From positions 1,054,001-1,118,000 of the forward strand of contig OW818654.1 in assembly GCA_942492935.1 (NCBI GenBank): 64,000 nucleotides of DNA, in the 5' to 3' direction. This document shows, piece after piece, positions 26,567-35,073 of the stretch (positions are counted from its first letter, which is position 1; the number at the start of each line of letters is the position of its first letter). The notes beneath the pieces are model-generated. The model saw only the letters and a program-made list of their open reading frames with translations, was not told the origin of the DNA and made no database searches. Position numbers and translations under genes: made by a program. The stretch comes from JANJUO01 sp942492935. GTDB lineage: Bacteria; Bacteroidota; Ignavibacteria; Kapaibacteriales; UBA2268.

Positions 26567-27757
26567 ATGATTCATTCAATTGAAAAAGCAGATTTTGAAG
26601 GGAAACGAGTATTAGTACGAGTTGATTTCAATGTTCCTTATAATAGCGAAAAAAAAATTACAGATGATAAACGTATCAAAGAAACATTGCCTACGATTGA
26701 TATGATTATTGATAAAGGTGGTATTCCTATTTTAATGTCGCATTTGGGCAGACCAAAAGGCAAAGTTAATCTTGAATACAGTTTGAAGCCAGTAGCTGAA
26801 TATTTGGAAAATATTTTTGGCTATAAAGTACATTTTATTGAGGATTGTATTGCAGAAAATGCAGTTGAAATTGTAAACGATGCAGAATTAGGTGATATTA
26901 TTTTGCTTGAAAATTTGAGATTCTATCCGCAAGAGGAAGCAAATGACTTGGAATTTGCAAAAAAACTCGCTAAAACTGCTGATTGCTATGTTAATGATGC
27001 ATTTGGTTCGGCTCACCGCGCTCATGCAAGTACTGCTGCAGTTGCATCATTATTTGAAGAAAGATATGCTGGCTTGTTGATGTTTAAAGAATTAGACTAC
27101 TTGGGCGGCGCTTTAAAAAATCCAAGAAAACCTTTTACTGCCATTATTGGTGGTGCTAAAATATCTGGCAAAATTGATGTTATCAGTTATTTGCTTGATA
27201 GATGTGATAATATTATTATTGGAGGTGGAATGATGTTTACTTTCTACAAAGCAATGGGCTTACAAATAGGAAAGTCATTACTTGAAGAAGATAAAGTTGA
27301 ACTTGCTTTGCAATTAATAGAAACAGCGAAATCAAAAAATGTGAATTTAGTTCTCCCTACTGACGTTTTGGTAGCTGATGCTTTCAATAACGAAGCAAAT
27401 ACTCAGTCAGTTTCAAAAGAATCAATACCTGAAGGTTGGATTGGAGTTGATATTGGTATTGAAACTCAAGCTAAGTACAAGGATATTATTTTAAATTCCC
27501 AAACAGTCGTCTGGAATGGACCTATGGGCGTATTTGAAATGAGCAATTTTGCTAAAGGGACTTATATTGTTGCTGAAGCTATGGCAGAAGCTACAACAAA
27601 AGGTACTGTTACAATTGTTGGTGGTGGAGATTCAGCTGCTGCAATAGCTCAAATGAAATTTGATACAAAAGTATCTCATGTTTCAACAGGTGGCGGTGCG
27701 TCTTTAGAATTTTTGGAAGGCAAAGAATTACCTGGTGTATTGGCATTAGAAGTATAA
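26567..27757 (+). CDS. pgk: Phosphoglycerate kinase
   Basis: Glycolytic/gluconeogenic enzyme that transfers phosphate between 1,3-bisphosphoglycerate and ADP. 396 residues from the ATG at 26567, close to the usual 390-400. Canonical segments: KRVLVRVDFNVP at the start, SHLGRPKG, LLENLRFY, YVNDAFGSAHRAHAS, the KISGKIDVI region and the nucleotide-binding C-terminus VVWNGPMGVFE ... GGGDSAAA and VSTGGGASLEFLEGKELPG. TTGGAG (26557) is a good ribosome-binding site. Transcribed from its own promoter after the korAB terminator. Confidence 0.97.
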   Translation: MIHSIEKADFEGKRVLVRVDFNVPYNSEKKITDDKRIKETLPTIDMIIDKGGIPILMSHLGRPKGKVNLEYSLKPVAEYLENIFGYKVHFIEDCIAENAVEIVNDAELGDIILLENLRFYPQEEANDLEFAKKLAKTADCYVNDAFGSAHRAHASTAAVASLFEERYAGLLMFKELDYLGGALKNPRKPFTAIIGGAKISGKIDVISYLLDRCDNIIIGGGMMFTFYKAMGLQIGKSLLEEDKVELALQLIETAKSKNVNLVLPTDVLVADAFNNEANTQSVSKESIPEGWIGVDIGIETQAKYKDIILNSQTVVWNGPMGVFEMSNFAKGTYIVAEAMAEATTKGTVTIVGGGDSAAAIAQMKFDTKVSHVSTGGGASLEFLEGKELPGVLALEV

Positions 27758-27904
27758 TATTTATTTGCCAACAAAAGCAAAGAAATATGTTTCTAAAAAG
27801 AATTGCACTATGAAATTTTGCAAATATAATGATATTAAAGAATTAGCAGAATTTACTTCCTCGTCTGTTTGAAAATAAATCTGAGATAGCAAAGATTAAG
27901 AAGA

Positions 27905-27935
27905 AACTTGCCAAGTTTTAAAAACTTGGCAAGTT
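27905..27935. repeat. 31-nt palindrome downstream of pgk
   Basis: AACTTGCCAAGTTTT pairs with its exact complement around one base, in the 347-base gap after pgk. There is no T run, and the layout (about 13-15-bp arms, TTTTAAAA centre) resembles the AGATGTCC palindromes elsewhere. It may still end pgk transcripts. The rest of the gap has no gene; a promoter is predicted at 27970-28002. Confidence 0.7.
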
Positions 27936-27969
27936 ATTTATACATTTCGATACATCCCAATGATAAATA

Positions 27970-28002
27970 TTTTGGAAAATAAAACATTTTTTGATAATTT
28001 TG
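27970..28002 (+). promoter_or_regulatory. Predicted Bacteroidota-type promoter of the vWA/FISUMP gene
   Basis: TTTTG (27970-27974), a 20-nt spacer and TAATTTTG (27995-28002). It would give a 5' leader of about 95 bases before the start at 28105. Confidence 0.45.
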
Positions 28003-28104
28003 ATAATAAAGGAAAAAACTTAAATTTATTTTTAGAAAAGCATTATTCACTATGAATCAAACCTTTGAAATAAGAATAAAAATTCAATTTGTCAGAGAAA
28101 AACA

Positions 28105-30156
28105 ATGAAAAAACTAACAATCATTTTTGCGTTATTTATTAGTTATATTGCTAATAGCCAATCTTTATCAATATTTGATATTGACACAACAAACTTTCCA
28201 ATTATGAAAGCTAAGTTTTGGGCTTTTGCTCAAGATGGAAAGCAAATTACAAATCTCACTCCATCTGATTTTGAATTGAAAGAGAATGGACAATTGAGAA
28301 AAGTAACAAAAGTGAGTTGTCCAGTTCCAAAGCCACCATTGGCATTGTCGAGTGTACTAGTATTTGATGTAAGTGGCTCAATGCGTGGGAGTAATATGAA
28401 CTTAGCCAAGGAAGCGGCAACACTTTGGGTAAACTCCCTACCACTTGGAAAAAGTGAATGTGCCGTAACAAGTTTTGAAAATTTGAATTATCTAAATCAG
28501 GATTTTACAACAGAACGCACCAAATTGCTAAATGCAATTAATGGCTTACAAACAAATGGCGGAACTAATTATGATGCGGCGTTAATCAATCCATTGGCAG
28601 GTGGCTTGATAATAACAAAAAATGGAAAGCACAAAAAAGTTATAGTAATGCTAACAGACGGGCAGGCAAGTGAACCGCAAGTCAGTCAAATCGTTGCAGA
28701 GGCGAATACACAAAATACTACATTATATTTTGTTACACTTAATATGCCATGTCCTGAGAGTTTACAAAATATAGCTTATCAAACTGACGGACAATGGTTT
28801 GAAAACGTAGCCTCAGTAGAGCAAGCTAAACAGATTTATCAACAAATATTACAAACAGCGCAAGGCGGTGTTCCTTGCGAAATAACTTGGGAAAGCGGGG
28901 TTACTTGCGTGGCTGGAACTACAAATATTGAAATGAAAATTAAGAGTTTGAATGAAATTGCAGAAGCGAGTTATAAAAGTCTTAATAAAGCAGTTGTAAC
29001 ATTAGAATTTGTTCCAGCTACAGTTAAATTTCTAAATCCTACTGTTGGTGTAAAGGTTGAGCAAAAAATAACAATTACTGCAAGAAATGCTGATTTTTCA
29101 ATTAAGAATATTACAAGTTCTAATGCTGGCTTTGATATAAAGCCAAAGCGTTTCAAATTAAATTCAGGAAAAAGTTTTGAACTAACAGTAAGTTATTTTC
29201 CAGTTGATAGTGGTTATAATTATTGTAGATTTGAAATTGAAAATGATTATTGTACTACAAAATATTATGCAAGTGGAGGTTGGGAAGGCATAAAACCTAA
29301 AATAAAAACTATTAAACTAATTCATCCAAATGGTGGTGAAGTTTTTGTTGCAGGTAGCGATACTGTTATTACTTGGGAAGGTGTTACTCCAGATGAGCCA
29401 GTAAAATTAGAATATAGAATAGATGACAATAAATCTTGGATGTTAATTGCTGATTCTGTAATAGGCTTAAGTTATAAGTGGCGAGTACCCAAAACAGCAA
29501 GTAATAAATGTCTTGCAAGAGTAACTTCAGCTGCAAATACACTACAAAAATATGAGGAAGTGCAAATATGTAATCAAACATGGATGACTCGTAATCTCGA
29601 TGTTACTACATATCGAAATGGTGACACTATACCTGAAGTAACTGACATAACAAAATTAGCAAATCTTACAACGGGTGCATGGTGTTATTATGAGAATGAC
29701 TCTGCAAATGGTAAAATTTATGGTAAGTTATATAATTGGTATGCAGTAAACGACCCACGTGGGTTGGCTCCTTATGGCTGGAGAGTTCCAAGTGATGAGG
29801 AATGGAAAGAATTGGAAATATGTCTTGGAATGACACAAGCAGAGGCAGATAGTATGTTGTCTTATCGTGGAACAACTCAGGGTTCAAAATTAGCAGGTGG
29901 GTATGATTTGTGGGCAGATGATAGATTGCGTCAGCAGAGTGACTTTAATAGTAGTGGCTTTAAAGGTTTGCCCGGTGGAAGCGTCAACGATGATGGAAGT
30001 TTCTACGCAAAAGGATACTTCGCTCGATGGTTGACTACAACTGAGTTCGATTCAAAAACAGCGATTTGCCGATTATTGACTTCCAACCATACTGCTATAT
30101 TTAGAGGCAAACAATATAAGACAAAATTCTTTTCAGTTCGTTGCTTGAAGGATTAG
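28105..30156 (+). CDS. Secreted vWA protein with FISUMP C-terminal domain
   Basis: 683 residues. Order: signal peptide (MKKLTIIFALFISYIANSQS); a von Willebrand A domain from about 82 to 255 with the metal-ion site DVSGS (88-92); a beta-sandwich ASH-like region near 290-400; a PNGGEVFVAGSDTVITWEG Ig-like segment near 410-500; and a Fibrobacter succinogenes major paralogous domain from about 500 (CNQTWMTRNLDV, YGKLYNWYAVNDPRG, YGWRVPSDEEWKELE, SGFKGLPGGSVNDDGSF ... FSVRCLKD). No sorting tail is seen; FISUMP proteins are lipid- or otherwise anchored, often in adhesion. The exact ligand is unknown. The stop is followed within 10 bases by the REP array. Confidence 0.8.
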   Translation: MKKLTIIFALFISYIANSQSLSIFDIDTTNFPIMKAKFWAFAQDGKQITNLTPSDFELKENGQLRKVTKVSCPVPKPPLALSSVLVFDVSGSMRGSNMNLAKEAATLWVNSLPLGKSECAVTSFENLNYLNQDFTTERTKLLNAINGLQTNGGTNYDAALINPLAGGLIITKNGKHKKVIVMLTDGQASEPQVSQIVAEANTQNTTLYFVTLNMPCPESLQNIAYQTDGQWFENVASVEQAKQIYQQILQTAQGGVPCEITWESGVTCVAGTTNIEMKIKSLNEIAEASYKSLNKAVVTLEFVPATVKFLNPTVGVKVEQKITITARNADFSIKNITSSNAGFDIKPKRFKLNSGKSFELTVSYFPVDSGYNYCRFEIENDYCTTKYYASGGWEGIKPKIKTIKLIHPNGGEVFVAGSDTVITWEGVTPDEPVKLEYRIDDNKSWMLIADSVIGLSYKWRVPKTASNKCLARVTSAANTLQKYEEVQICNQTWMTRNLDVTTYRNGDTIPEVTDITKLANLTTGAWCYYENDSANGKIYGKLYNWYAVNDPRGLAPYGWRVPSDEEWKELEICLGMTQAEADSMLSYRGTTQGSKLAGGYDLWADDRLRQQSDFNSSGFKGLPGGSVNDDGSFYAKGYFARWLTTTEFDSKTAICRLLTSNHTAIFRGKQYKTKFFSVRCLKD

Positions 30157-30159
30157 AAA

Positions 30160-30590
30160 ATGAATTTGGCTAAAGCCAATATTCATAAAAGAAATGAAAA
30201 CCCCGACCTAAAGGTCAGGGCTATTGAAGAAAAAGAAAAGAATAATAGCCCCGACTTTTAAGTCGGGGACAAAGAAATGGAAAGAGTTAATAGCCCCGAC
30301 TTTTAAGTGGGGGACAAAAAGAATTTAGAAATTCTGCTTTAGCAAAAAAAAAGAAATCCTACTCCGCCCTAAAGGACGGAGCTATTGAAGAGAAAGAAAT
30401 AATAGCCCCGACTTTTAAGTCGGGGACAAATGGAAAGAAAGAAAATTCGGCTTTAGCCAAAAAAAAGTAACATAATCCAACTCCGTCCTAAAGGACGGAG
30501 CTATTGAAGAGAAAGAAATAATAGCCCCGACTTTTAAGTCGGGGACATATGGATAGAAAGAAAATTCGGCTTTAGCCAAATTAGGAGTTA
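30160..30590. repeat. REP palindrome array upstream of the RAYT transposase
   Basis: About 430 bases made of three repeating palindromes. Type A: GGCTTTAGCC (near 30166 in the other orientation, 30451, 30571, degenerate at 30341). Type B: CTCCGCCC-TAAA-GGACGGAG (30363, 30481, and a variant ACCCCGACC-TAAA-GGTCAGGG at 30200). Type C: GCCCCGACTT-TTAAGTCGGGG (near 30246, 30291, 30406 and 30527, the second with one changed arm). Linkers such as CTATTGAAGA and GGACAAA are shared. The centres TAAA and TTAA recur. The array ends at the ribosome-binding site of the transposase gene. Confidence 0.85.
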
Positions 30591-30592
30591 TT

Positions 30593-31054
30593 ATGCCATT
30601 TATTAAAATATGGATACATATTATTTTCGCTACAAAAAAGCGAGAAAGAATAATAAATAAAGATTTGAAACCAATTTTAATTAACCATATTATTGAAAAT
30701 GCAAGAAGCAAAAATATTTATATTGACTCTATTAATGGCGATATGGAACATATCCATATCTTGCTTTCTCCAAATATTGAACATTCTATATCAAAAACCG
30801 TTCAACTTATCAAAGGAGAATCTTCATTTTGGATTAATAAAAATAAATTAAGCAAAGTGAGATTTGAATGGCAAGATGACTATATTGCTCTTTCTGTAAG
30901 TGAATCTATCGTTCCGAAAGTAAGAGAATATATAAAGAATCAGGAAGAACATCATAGAAGAAAGTCTTTTAATGAAGAATATGAATTATTTTTAGAAAAA
31001 TTTGAAAATTTGGCTAAAGCCGAAGTTCAAACGAATAATTCAACCCCGACCTAA
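30593..31054 (+). CDS. REP-associated tyrosine transposase (RAYT, IS200-like)
   Basis: 153 residues of the Y1 transposase (PF01797-type) family. HIH at 53-55 is the metal-binding HUH-like pair, the tyrosine nucleophile is Tyr113 in REYIKNQEEHH, and WQDDYIALSVSES is the family segment before it. Such proteins cut and join REP hairpins as single-stranded DNA. TTAGGAGTTATT gives a good ribosome-binding site at 30581. It lies inside two REP arrays and the last codons (NLAKAEVQTNNSTPT, stop) are encoded by a copy of the array: the TAA is the centre of a type B palindrome. Normal length; it is probably intact. Confidence 0.88.
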   Translation: MPFIKIWIHIIFATKKRERIINKDLKPILINHIIENARSKNIYIDSINGDMEHIHILLSPNIEHSISKTVQLIKGESSFWINKNKLSKVRFEWQDDYIALSVSESIVPKVREYIKNQEEHHRRKSFNEEYELFLEKFENLAKAEVQTNNSTPT

Positions 31055-31525
31055 AGGTCAGGGCTATTGAATAGAAAGAATAGTCCCGACTTTTAAGTTG
31101 GGGACAAAGAAATGTAAGTTTAATTTTGCTTTAACAAAAAATAGAAAATGATGAATAGCCCCGACTTTTAAGTCGGGGACAAAGAAATGGAAATTAGAAT
31201 TGGCTTTAGCCAAAAAAAGAAATCCTACTCCGCCCTAAAGGACGGAGCTATTGAAGAGAAAGAATAGTTCCGAACTTTTAAGTCGGGGACAAAGAAATGT
31301 AAGTTTAAATTTGGCTTTAGCAAAAAAAAAGAAAATGATGAATAGCCCCGACTTTTAAGTCGGGGACAAAGAAATGGAAATTAAAATTGGCTTTAGCCAA
31401 AAAAATGAAATCCTACTCCGCCCTAAAGGACGGAGCTATTGAAGAGAAAGAAATTAATAGCCCCGACTTTTAAGTCGGGGACAAAGAAATGTAAGTTTAA
31501 ATTTGGCTTTAGCAAAAAAAAAAAA
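31006..31525. repeat. REP palindrome array downstream of the RAYT transposase
   Basis: Same three palindromes as 30160-30590, about 520 bases. Type C at 31082 (degenerate), 31161, 31271 (degenerate), 31346 and 31463; type B at 31042 (variant), 31230 and 31419; type A at 31011, 31203, 31313, 31392 and 31505. The first part (TTGGCTAAAGCC then ACCCCGACCTAAAGGTCAGG) repeats the first part of the upstream array in the same orientation, some 845 bases later, which suggests the transposase-array unit was duplicated or slid in place. The array stops just before the ASH protein gene. Confidence 0.85.
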
Positions 31526-31554
31526 TTATTATGATAAATATAAGGAATAAGAAA

Positions 31555-32964
31555 ATGACAAGAATTTTAATAGTATTTATTGCTTTTGTGATAATTGGAA
31601 CTGTTGCAAAAAGCCAAACTCAAGCTGATTCATCGGATAATTATTGGTCAATTGTAGTTCCAACTCCTAAATCCACAGACATCGATATGGGAAAATGCCT
31701 TGTTGGGAGCATGAAAGACTCTTTAGTTGTTGATTTTGTACAAAATATTGGCTCTTGGAAATTTAGAGTTGATTCCATTTATTTTAGTGGAACTGATGCT
31801 GACGCTTTCAAATTAGTATCGGGTATTCCCCAATATAAATTAAATGTTGGCGAGAATAAGGCAACTGAATTTAGATTCACTCCAAAATTTGAGGGATTAC
31901 ACTCAGCAAAGATTTATATTGTAACTCAAGCAGAAACACTTGAATATAATATAATTGGAATGGGCGAAGAGCAGAAAATTCAAATTGTTAGCGATTGGCT
32001 CGATTTCGGTAAAGTAGAAATTGGTAATGAGAACACATTCGTAGATACAATTGTTATCAAAAATATATCAAATACTTCAATTAATATTAGTAATGTTGTT
32101 CAACTTGGACCTGACAATGAACAATTTAAAATCGTAAATGGTGGTGGTTCATTTACACTTTCAAAAGATGTTCCACATAAAATGACATTAAAGTTCAAGC
32201 CAAAATATGGTGGCAGAACATCAGGGCAATTGGGATTTGAGTACCCCGGAACAGGTAGTCCTGCAACTGTACAATTATTCGGAATGGGAATTGGTGGAAA
32301 TGCTTTTATAGCGAATGATTCTGCATTTGCAGGTGAAACAAAAAATATAAAATTATTGTTGGGTAACATCAAACCAGAAGGACTTGCTTCAATTGCACCA
32401 AATTTTGAAGCGAAAATACGATTCCAACGCACAATCTTAGCACCAAGCAATAATCTTGAATGGCAAATAATCAATGATTCCATTTATGTAACTGTAAAAG
32501 GACAAATCGGAAATAGTTTTGAATTGGCAAGTATTCCATTAATAGTTGGGCTTGGAAATGTAGAAGAAACTGCAATAGATATTGTTGAAATGAAATTACT
32601 TGATATTTTTGGAAATGAAGTTGAATATGATTTTGAGAAAGAGTCAGGCACATTTAAACTTCTCGGCATCTGCGATGAAGGTGGAAACCGCTTAATCAAT
32701 CCTGAAAAAGTAACACAATTAATGAAATTATCTCCAAATCCAGCCGATGGCAATGTAAATATAGAACTGAATCTGGTAGAAAAAGGAATATCCACAATCA
32801 AAGTTTATGATTATAATGGACAATTAATTGATTCGAAAGAAATTACATCTATTGGAAATATGAGTATTGAATTAAATACAAAAGATTACAGCAATGGTTT
32901 ATATTTTATACATTTACAGACTCCAACAGTAAGCAAGAAAGAGAAATTGATAATATTTAGATAA
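31555..32964 (+). CDS. Type IX-secreted ASH-repeat protein
   Basis: 469 residues. The ATG at 31555 is preferred: AAGGAATAAGAAA precedes it and MTRILIVFIAFVIIGTVAKSQ is a proper signal peptide, while an ATG at 31531 has no ribosome-binding site. Two ASH/choice-of-anchor D beta-sandwich repeats (DFVQNIGSWKFRVDSIYF ... FRFTPKFEGLHSAKI and DTIVIKNISNTSINI ... LKFKPKYGGRTSG) are followed by a cohesin-like region and a Por sorting domain (MKLSPNPADGNVNIELNL ... NGLYFIHLQTP). A secreted, surface-bound protein of unknown ligand, similar in plan to the C-terminal part of the 13704-17888 product. Confidence 0.8.
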   Translation: MTRILIVFIAFVIIGTVAKSQTQADSSDNYWSIVVPTPKSTDIDMGKCLVGSMKDSLVVDFVQNIGSWKFRVDSIYFSGTDADAFKLVSGIPQYKLNVGENKATEFRFTPKFEGLHSAKIYIVTQAETLEYNIIGMGEEQKIQIVSDWLDFGKVEIGNENTFVDTIVIKNISNTSINISNVVQLGPDNEQFKIVNGGGSFTLSKDVPHKMTLKFKPKYGGRTSGQLGFEYPGTGSPATVQLFGMGIGGNAFIANDSAFAGETKNIKLLLGNIKPEGLASIAPNFEAKIRFQRTILAPSNNLEWQIINDSIYVTVKGQIGNSFELASIPLIVGLGNVEETAIDIVEMKLLDIFGNEVEYDFEKESGTFKLLGICDEGGNRLINPEKVTQLMKLSPNPADGNVNIELNLVEKGISTIKVYDYNGQLIDSKEITSIGNMSIELNTKDYSNGLYFIHLQTPTVSKKEKLIIFR

Positions 32965-33101
32965 GAAAAACAAAAATGGACTTCACCTTAAAGATTGAGT
33001 CCATCTGATTTGAGAAGCTAAGCCACAAACATTGGTAGGTTTGAATTTTAAATTCATCTTTCATATTACAAGATGATTTTACAACCAATATTTTACATTA
33101 C

Positions 33102-34484
33102 TTATACATTTTTAATATTTGGAGATTCAAGACCATAATTCTTTTTCTTATCTTCAACTTTCAAAAGAAATCCAAATAATATTGCTGCAATTCCAAATAA
33201 TGTAAATATCATCATTGGCAGTGTATAATTATATGAAGTAGTCGTTATCCCGTTTTCAACAACTGTGCCTGTAATGCAATAAGTATCCAATACCCATCCA
33301 ATCAACAAAGGTACTAACATTAAACCCCAATTTTGAACCCAAAATATTAATGCAAAAGCAGTTCCTAATTGTCTATCGGGTATAATCTTCGGAACAGATG
33401 GCCACATTGCTGAAGGAACAAGAGAAAAACCAATACCAAGAATTAAAATCAAAAATACTGCAAATACCCAATGATTAAATAACGGTACTGAGAATAAAAT
33501 ATGCACCATTGTAATCAAAACAGCACCGATAATCATAATTGTCGCACCTTTGCCTTTCTTATCATATATACTGCCAAATACTGGAGTTAAAAGTATTGTT
33601 CCGAAAGGTAGCAAACCCGGGATAACTCCAGCCCAATAAGCATCTACACCAAATTTATTTATCATCAAATCAGTTGCATATTTCAAAAACGGAAATACTG
33701 ATGAATAAAATAAAACACATAGAATAGCAATATACCACCAACCTTTATTTTTGACGATGAACCAAATATCATTCATTTTGAATTCTTCTTCTGGTGCAAC
33801 GTTGTTGTCTGCATTACGAACCGCAATTGAAGCATCTAATTTTTTATCCATAAAGGTATATATAAAGAATGCTATCAAGCCAATACATAGCATAATCAAG
33901 CATATTAATACTGGAGCTGTTACATCATCAAAATATAATGCAACAGGTAGCGATGTTGAAATTGCAAGGGCAGTTCCTAAACGAGCAATTGATAATTGCA
34001 AACCCATTGCTAAAGCTAACTCTTTCCCTTTAAACCATTTTATTATGATTTTTGAAACAGTAATCCCAGCAACTTCTACACCAACTCCAAAAATAGCATA
34101 TCCAAGAGCGGCTACCATTACTTGTGCTTTCCACCCAAACAACATAGTTCCATCTAATGAAGTAGTTGTAATAGCCCAGTATTTTAATCCTGTACCAACT
34201 ACCATTACTATAGCAGAACCTAATCCTGTAAATCTTACTCCCATTTTATCCAAGATAATTCCGCCAATTATCAGGAAGAATAAGAAAACATTAAACCAAC
34301 CGTAAGCACTTGTAAAAAAACCGTACTCAGAACTATTCCAAGTAAGTTTATTTTCAAGCATCCCTTTTAATGGAGCCATCACGTCTGCCAAATAATAACC
34401 AGCAAACATAGTAAAAGCTACAACCACCAAAGCAGTCCATCTTGCTGCTTTAGAGTCAGAAATTAGAGTATGTGTATTTGTCAT
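33102..34484 (-). CDS. MFS transporter (MFSD1-like)
   Basis: 460 residues and about 12 membrane spans. WTALVVVAFTMFAGYYLADVMAPLKGML is the first span, GIILDKMGVRFTGLGSA is the loop 2-3 motif, and GSIYDKKGKGATIMIIG is its equivalent after span 8; a long polar loop (DKKLDASIAVRNADNNVAPEEEFKMND) separates the two halves. The layout with ALGYAIFGVGVEVAGITVSKIIIKWFKGKELALAMGLQLSIARLGTA resembles the MFSD1/oxalate-formate-like branch. The substrate is unknown. It is a single-gene unit after which a 117-base gap separates it from the convergent ASH gene. Confidence 0.85.
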   Translation of the reverse strand: MTNTHTLISDSKAARWTALVVVAFTMFAGYYLADVMAPLKGMLENKLTWNSSEYGFFTSAYGWFNVFLFFLIIGGIILDKMGVRFTGLGSAIVMVVGTGLKYWAITTTSLDGTMLFGWKAQVMVAALGYAIFGVGVEVAGITVSKIIIKWFKGKELALAMGLQLSIARLGTALAISTSLPVALYFDDVTAPVLICLIMLCIGLIAFFIYTFMDKKLDASIAVRNADNNVAPEEEFKMNDIWFIVKNKGWWYIAILCVLFYSSVFPFLKYATDLMINKFGVDAYWAGVIPGLLPFGTILLTPVFGSIYDKKGKGATIMIIGAVLITMVHILFSVPLFNHWVFAVFLILILGIGFSLVPSAMWPSVPKIIPDRQLGTAFALIFWVQNWGLMLVPLLIGWVLDTYCITGTVVENGITTTSYNYTLPMMIFTLFGIAAILFGFLLKVEDKKKNYGLESPNIKNV

Positions 34485-34779
34485 AAAACCTTTGAATTAA
34501 ATTAATTAAACTAAAAAAATAATATATTCAAAATTAATTATCCGTAAATCTAAATTACTGAAATTTATAACAACATACAAAATAATATTAATTTATGAAA
34601 ATAAAAATATCAAGTTTTTTGAAAAATAATATCTCTGACATTATTCAAACAAACTTGTTTTCAAGAATATATTCAAAATATTTATAAATTCCCTTGTTTC
34701 TTTCTTTCTGAATATCGTTTACTCGCATTCCTTAATTTCGAACAACACGAAAAATCCATATTATTCTACAAGTTATTTA

Positions 34780-34812
34780 ATCATGGATTCCTCTCTTCGT
34801 TCGGAATGACAA
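34780..34812. repeat. ATTCC...GGAAT hairpin repeat
   Basis: One copy of the hairpin family (ATGGATTCCTCTC ... TTCGGAATGAC). The 400 bases before it (34485-34880) are A/T-rich, with only a degenerate relative near 34728; no gene is seen. TAATTTTG on the minus strand (34529-34536) could be the -7 element of the MFS gene. Confidence 0.6.
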
Positions 34813-34884
34813 TTTTTGAGTTTAAAAAATTGAGCCAATGTCGAATTTATTCTTCTATGCTTGAAAGCAATTTATACTTAAAAT

Positions 34885-34914
34885 AAAAAAACCACACTAT
34901 TTGTGTGGTTTTTT
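34885..34914 (-). terminator. Terminator of the tRNA-Met gene
   Basis: Read on the minus strand, AAAAAACCACAC pairs with GTGTGGTTTTTT (arms 34885-34897 and 34903-34914) with a short loop and a T run on the far side. It begins two bases after the tRNA 3' end. Confidence 0.85.
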
Positions 34915-34915
34915 G

Positions 34916-34989
34916 TACCGGAGGAGGGAGTTGAACCCCCGACACCCAGATTATGATTCTGGTGCTCTAACCTACTGAGCTACTCCGGC
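34916..34989 (-). tRNA. tRNA-Met (CAT anticodon)
   Basis: 74-nt cloverleaf on the minus strand: acceptor GCCGGAG/CTCCGGT (G1-U72), D arm GCTC...GAGC, anticodon arm CCAGA-ATCATAA-TCTGG with anticodon CAT, variable loop, T arm GGGGG-TTCAACT-CCCTC (one weak pair) and discriminator A. The CCA end is not encoded. The GC-rich CCA-less form and the lack of the initiator pattern (three G:C pairs GGG/CCC at the anticodon stem and an unpaired 1-72) suggest elongator Met; a tRNA-Ile2 whose CAT is modified to lysidine cannot be excluded from sequence alone. Confidence 0.93.
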
Positions 34990-35073
34990 AAATCTTATTT
35001 TAATTTGCAAAAAAATAAGAATTCAAATATACGTTTTTTTTTACATTTGGCAAAAAAAAATATCAAAAATAAA

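Noticed and set aside
27905..27935. Palindrome as the pgk terminator
   Set aside because: No T run and it lies 148 bases after the stop; listed as a repeat instead, although an effect on pgk mRNA cannot be excluded.
32976..33004. ATGGACT/AGTCCAT hairpin after the ASH protein gene as terminator
   Set aside because: Only a 7-bp stem with a 15-nt loop and no T run.
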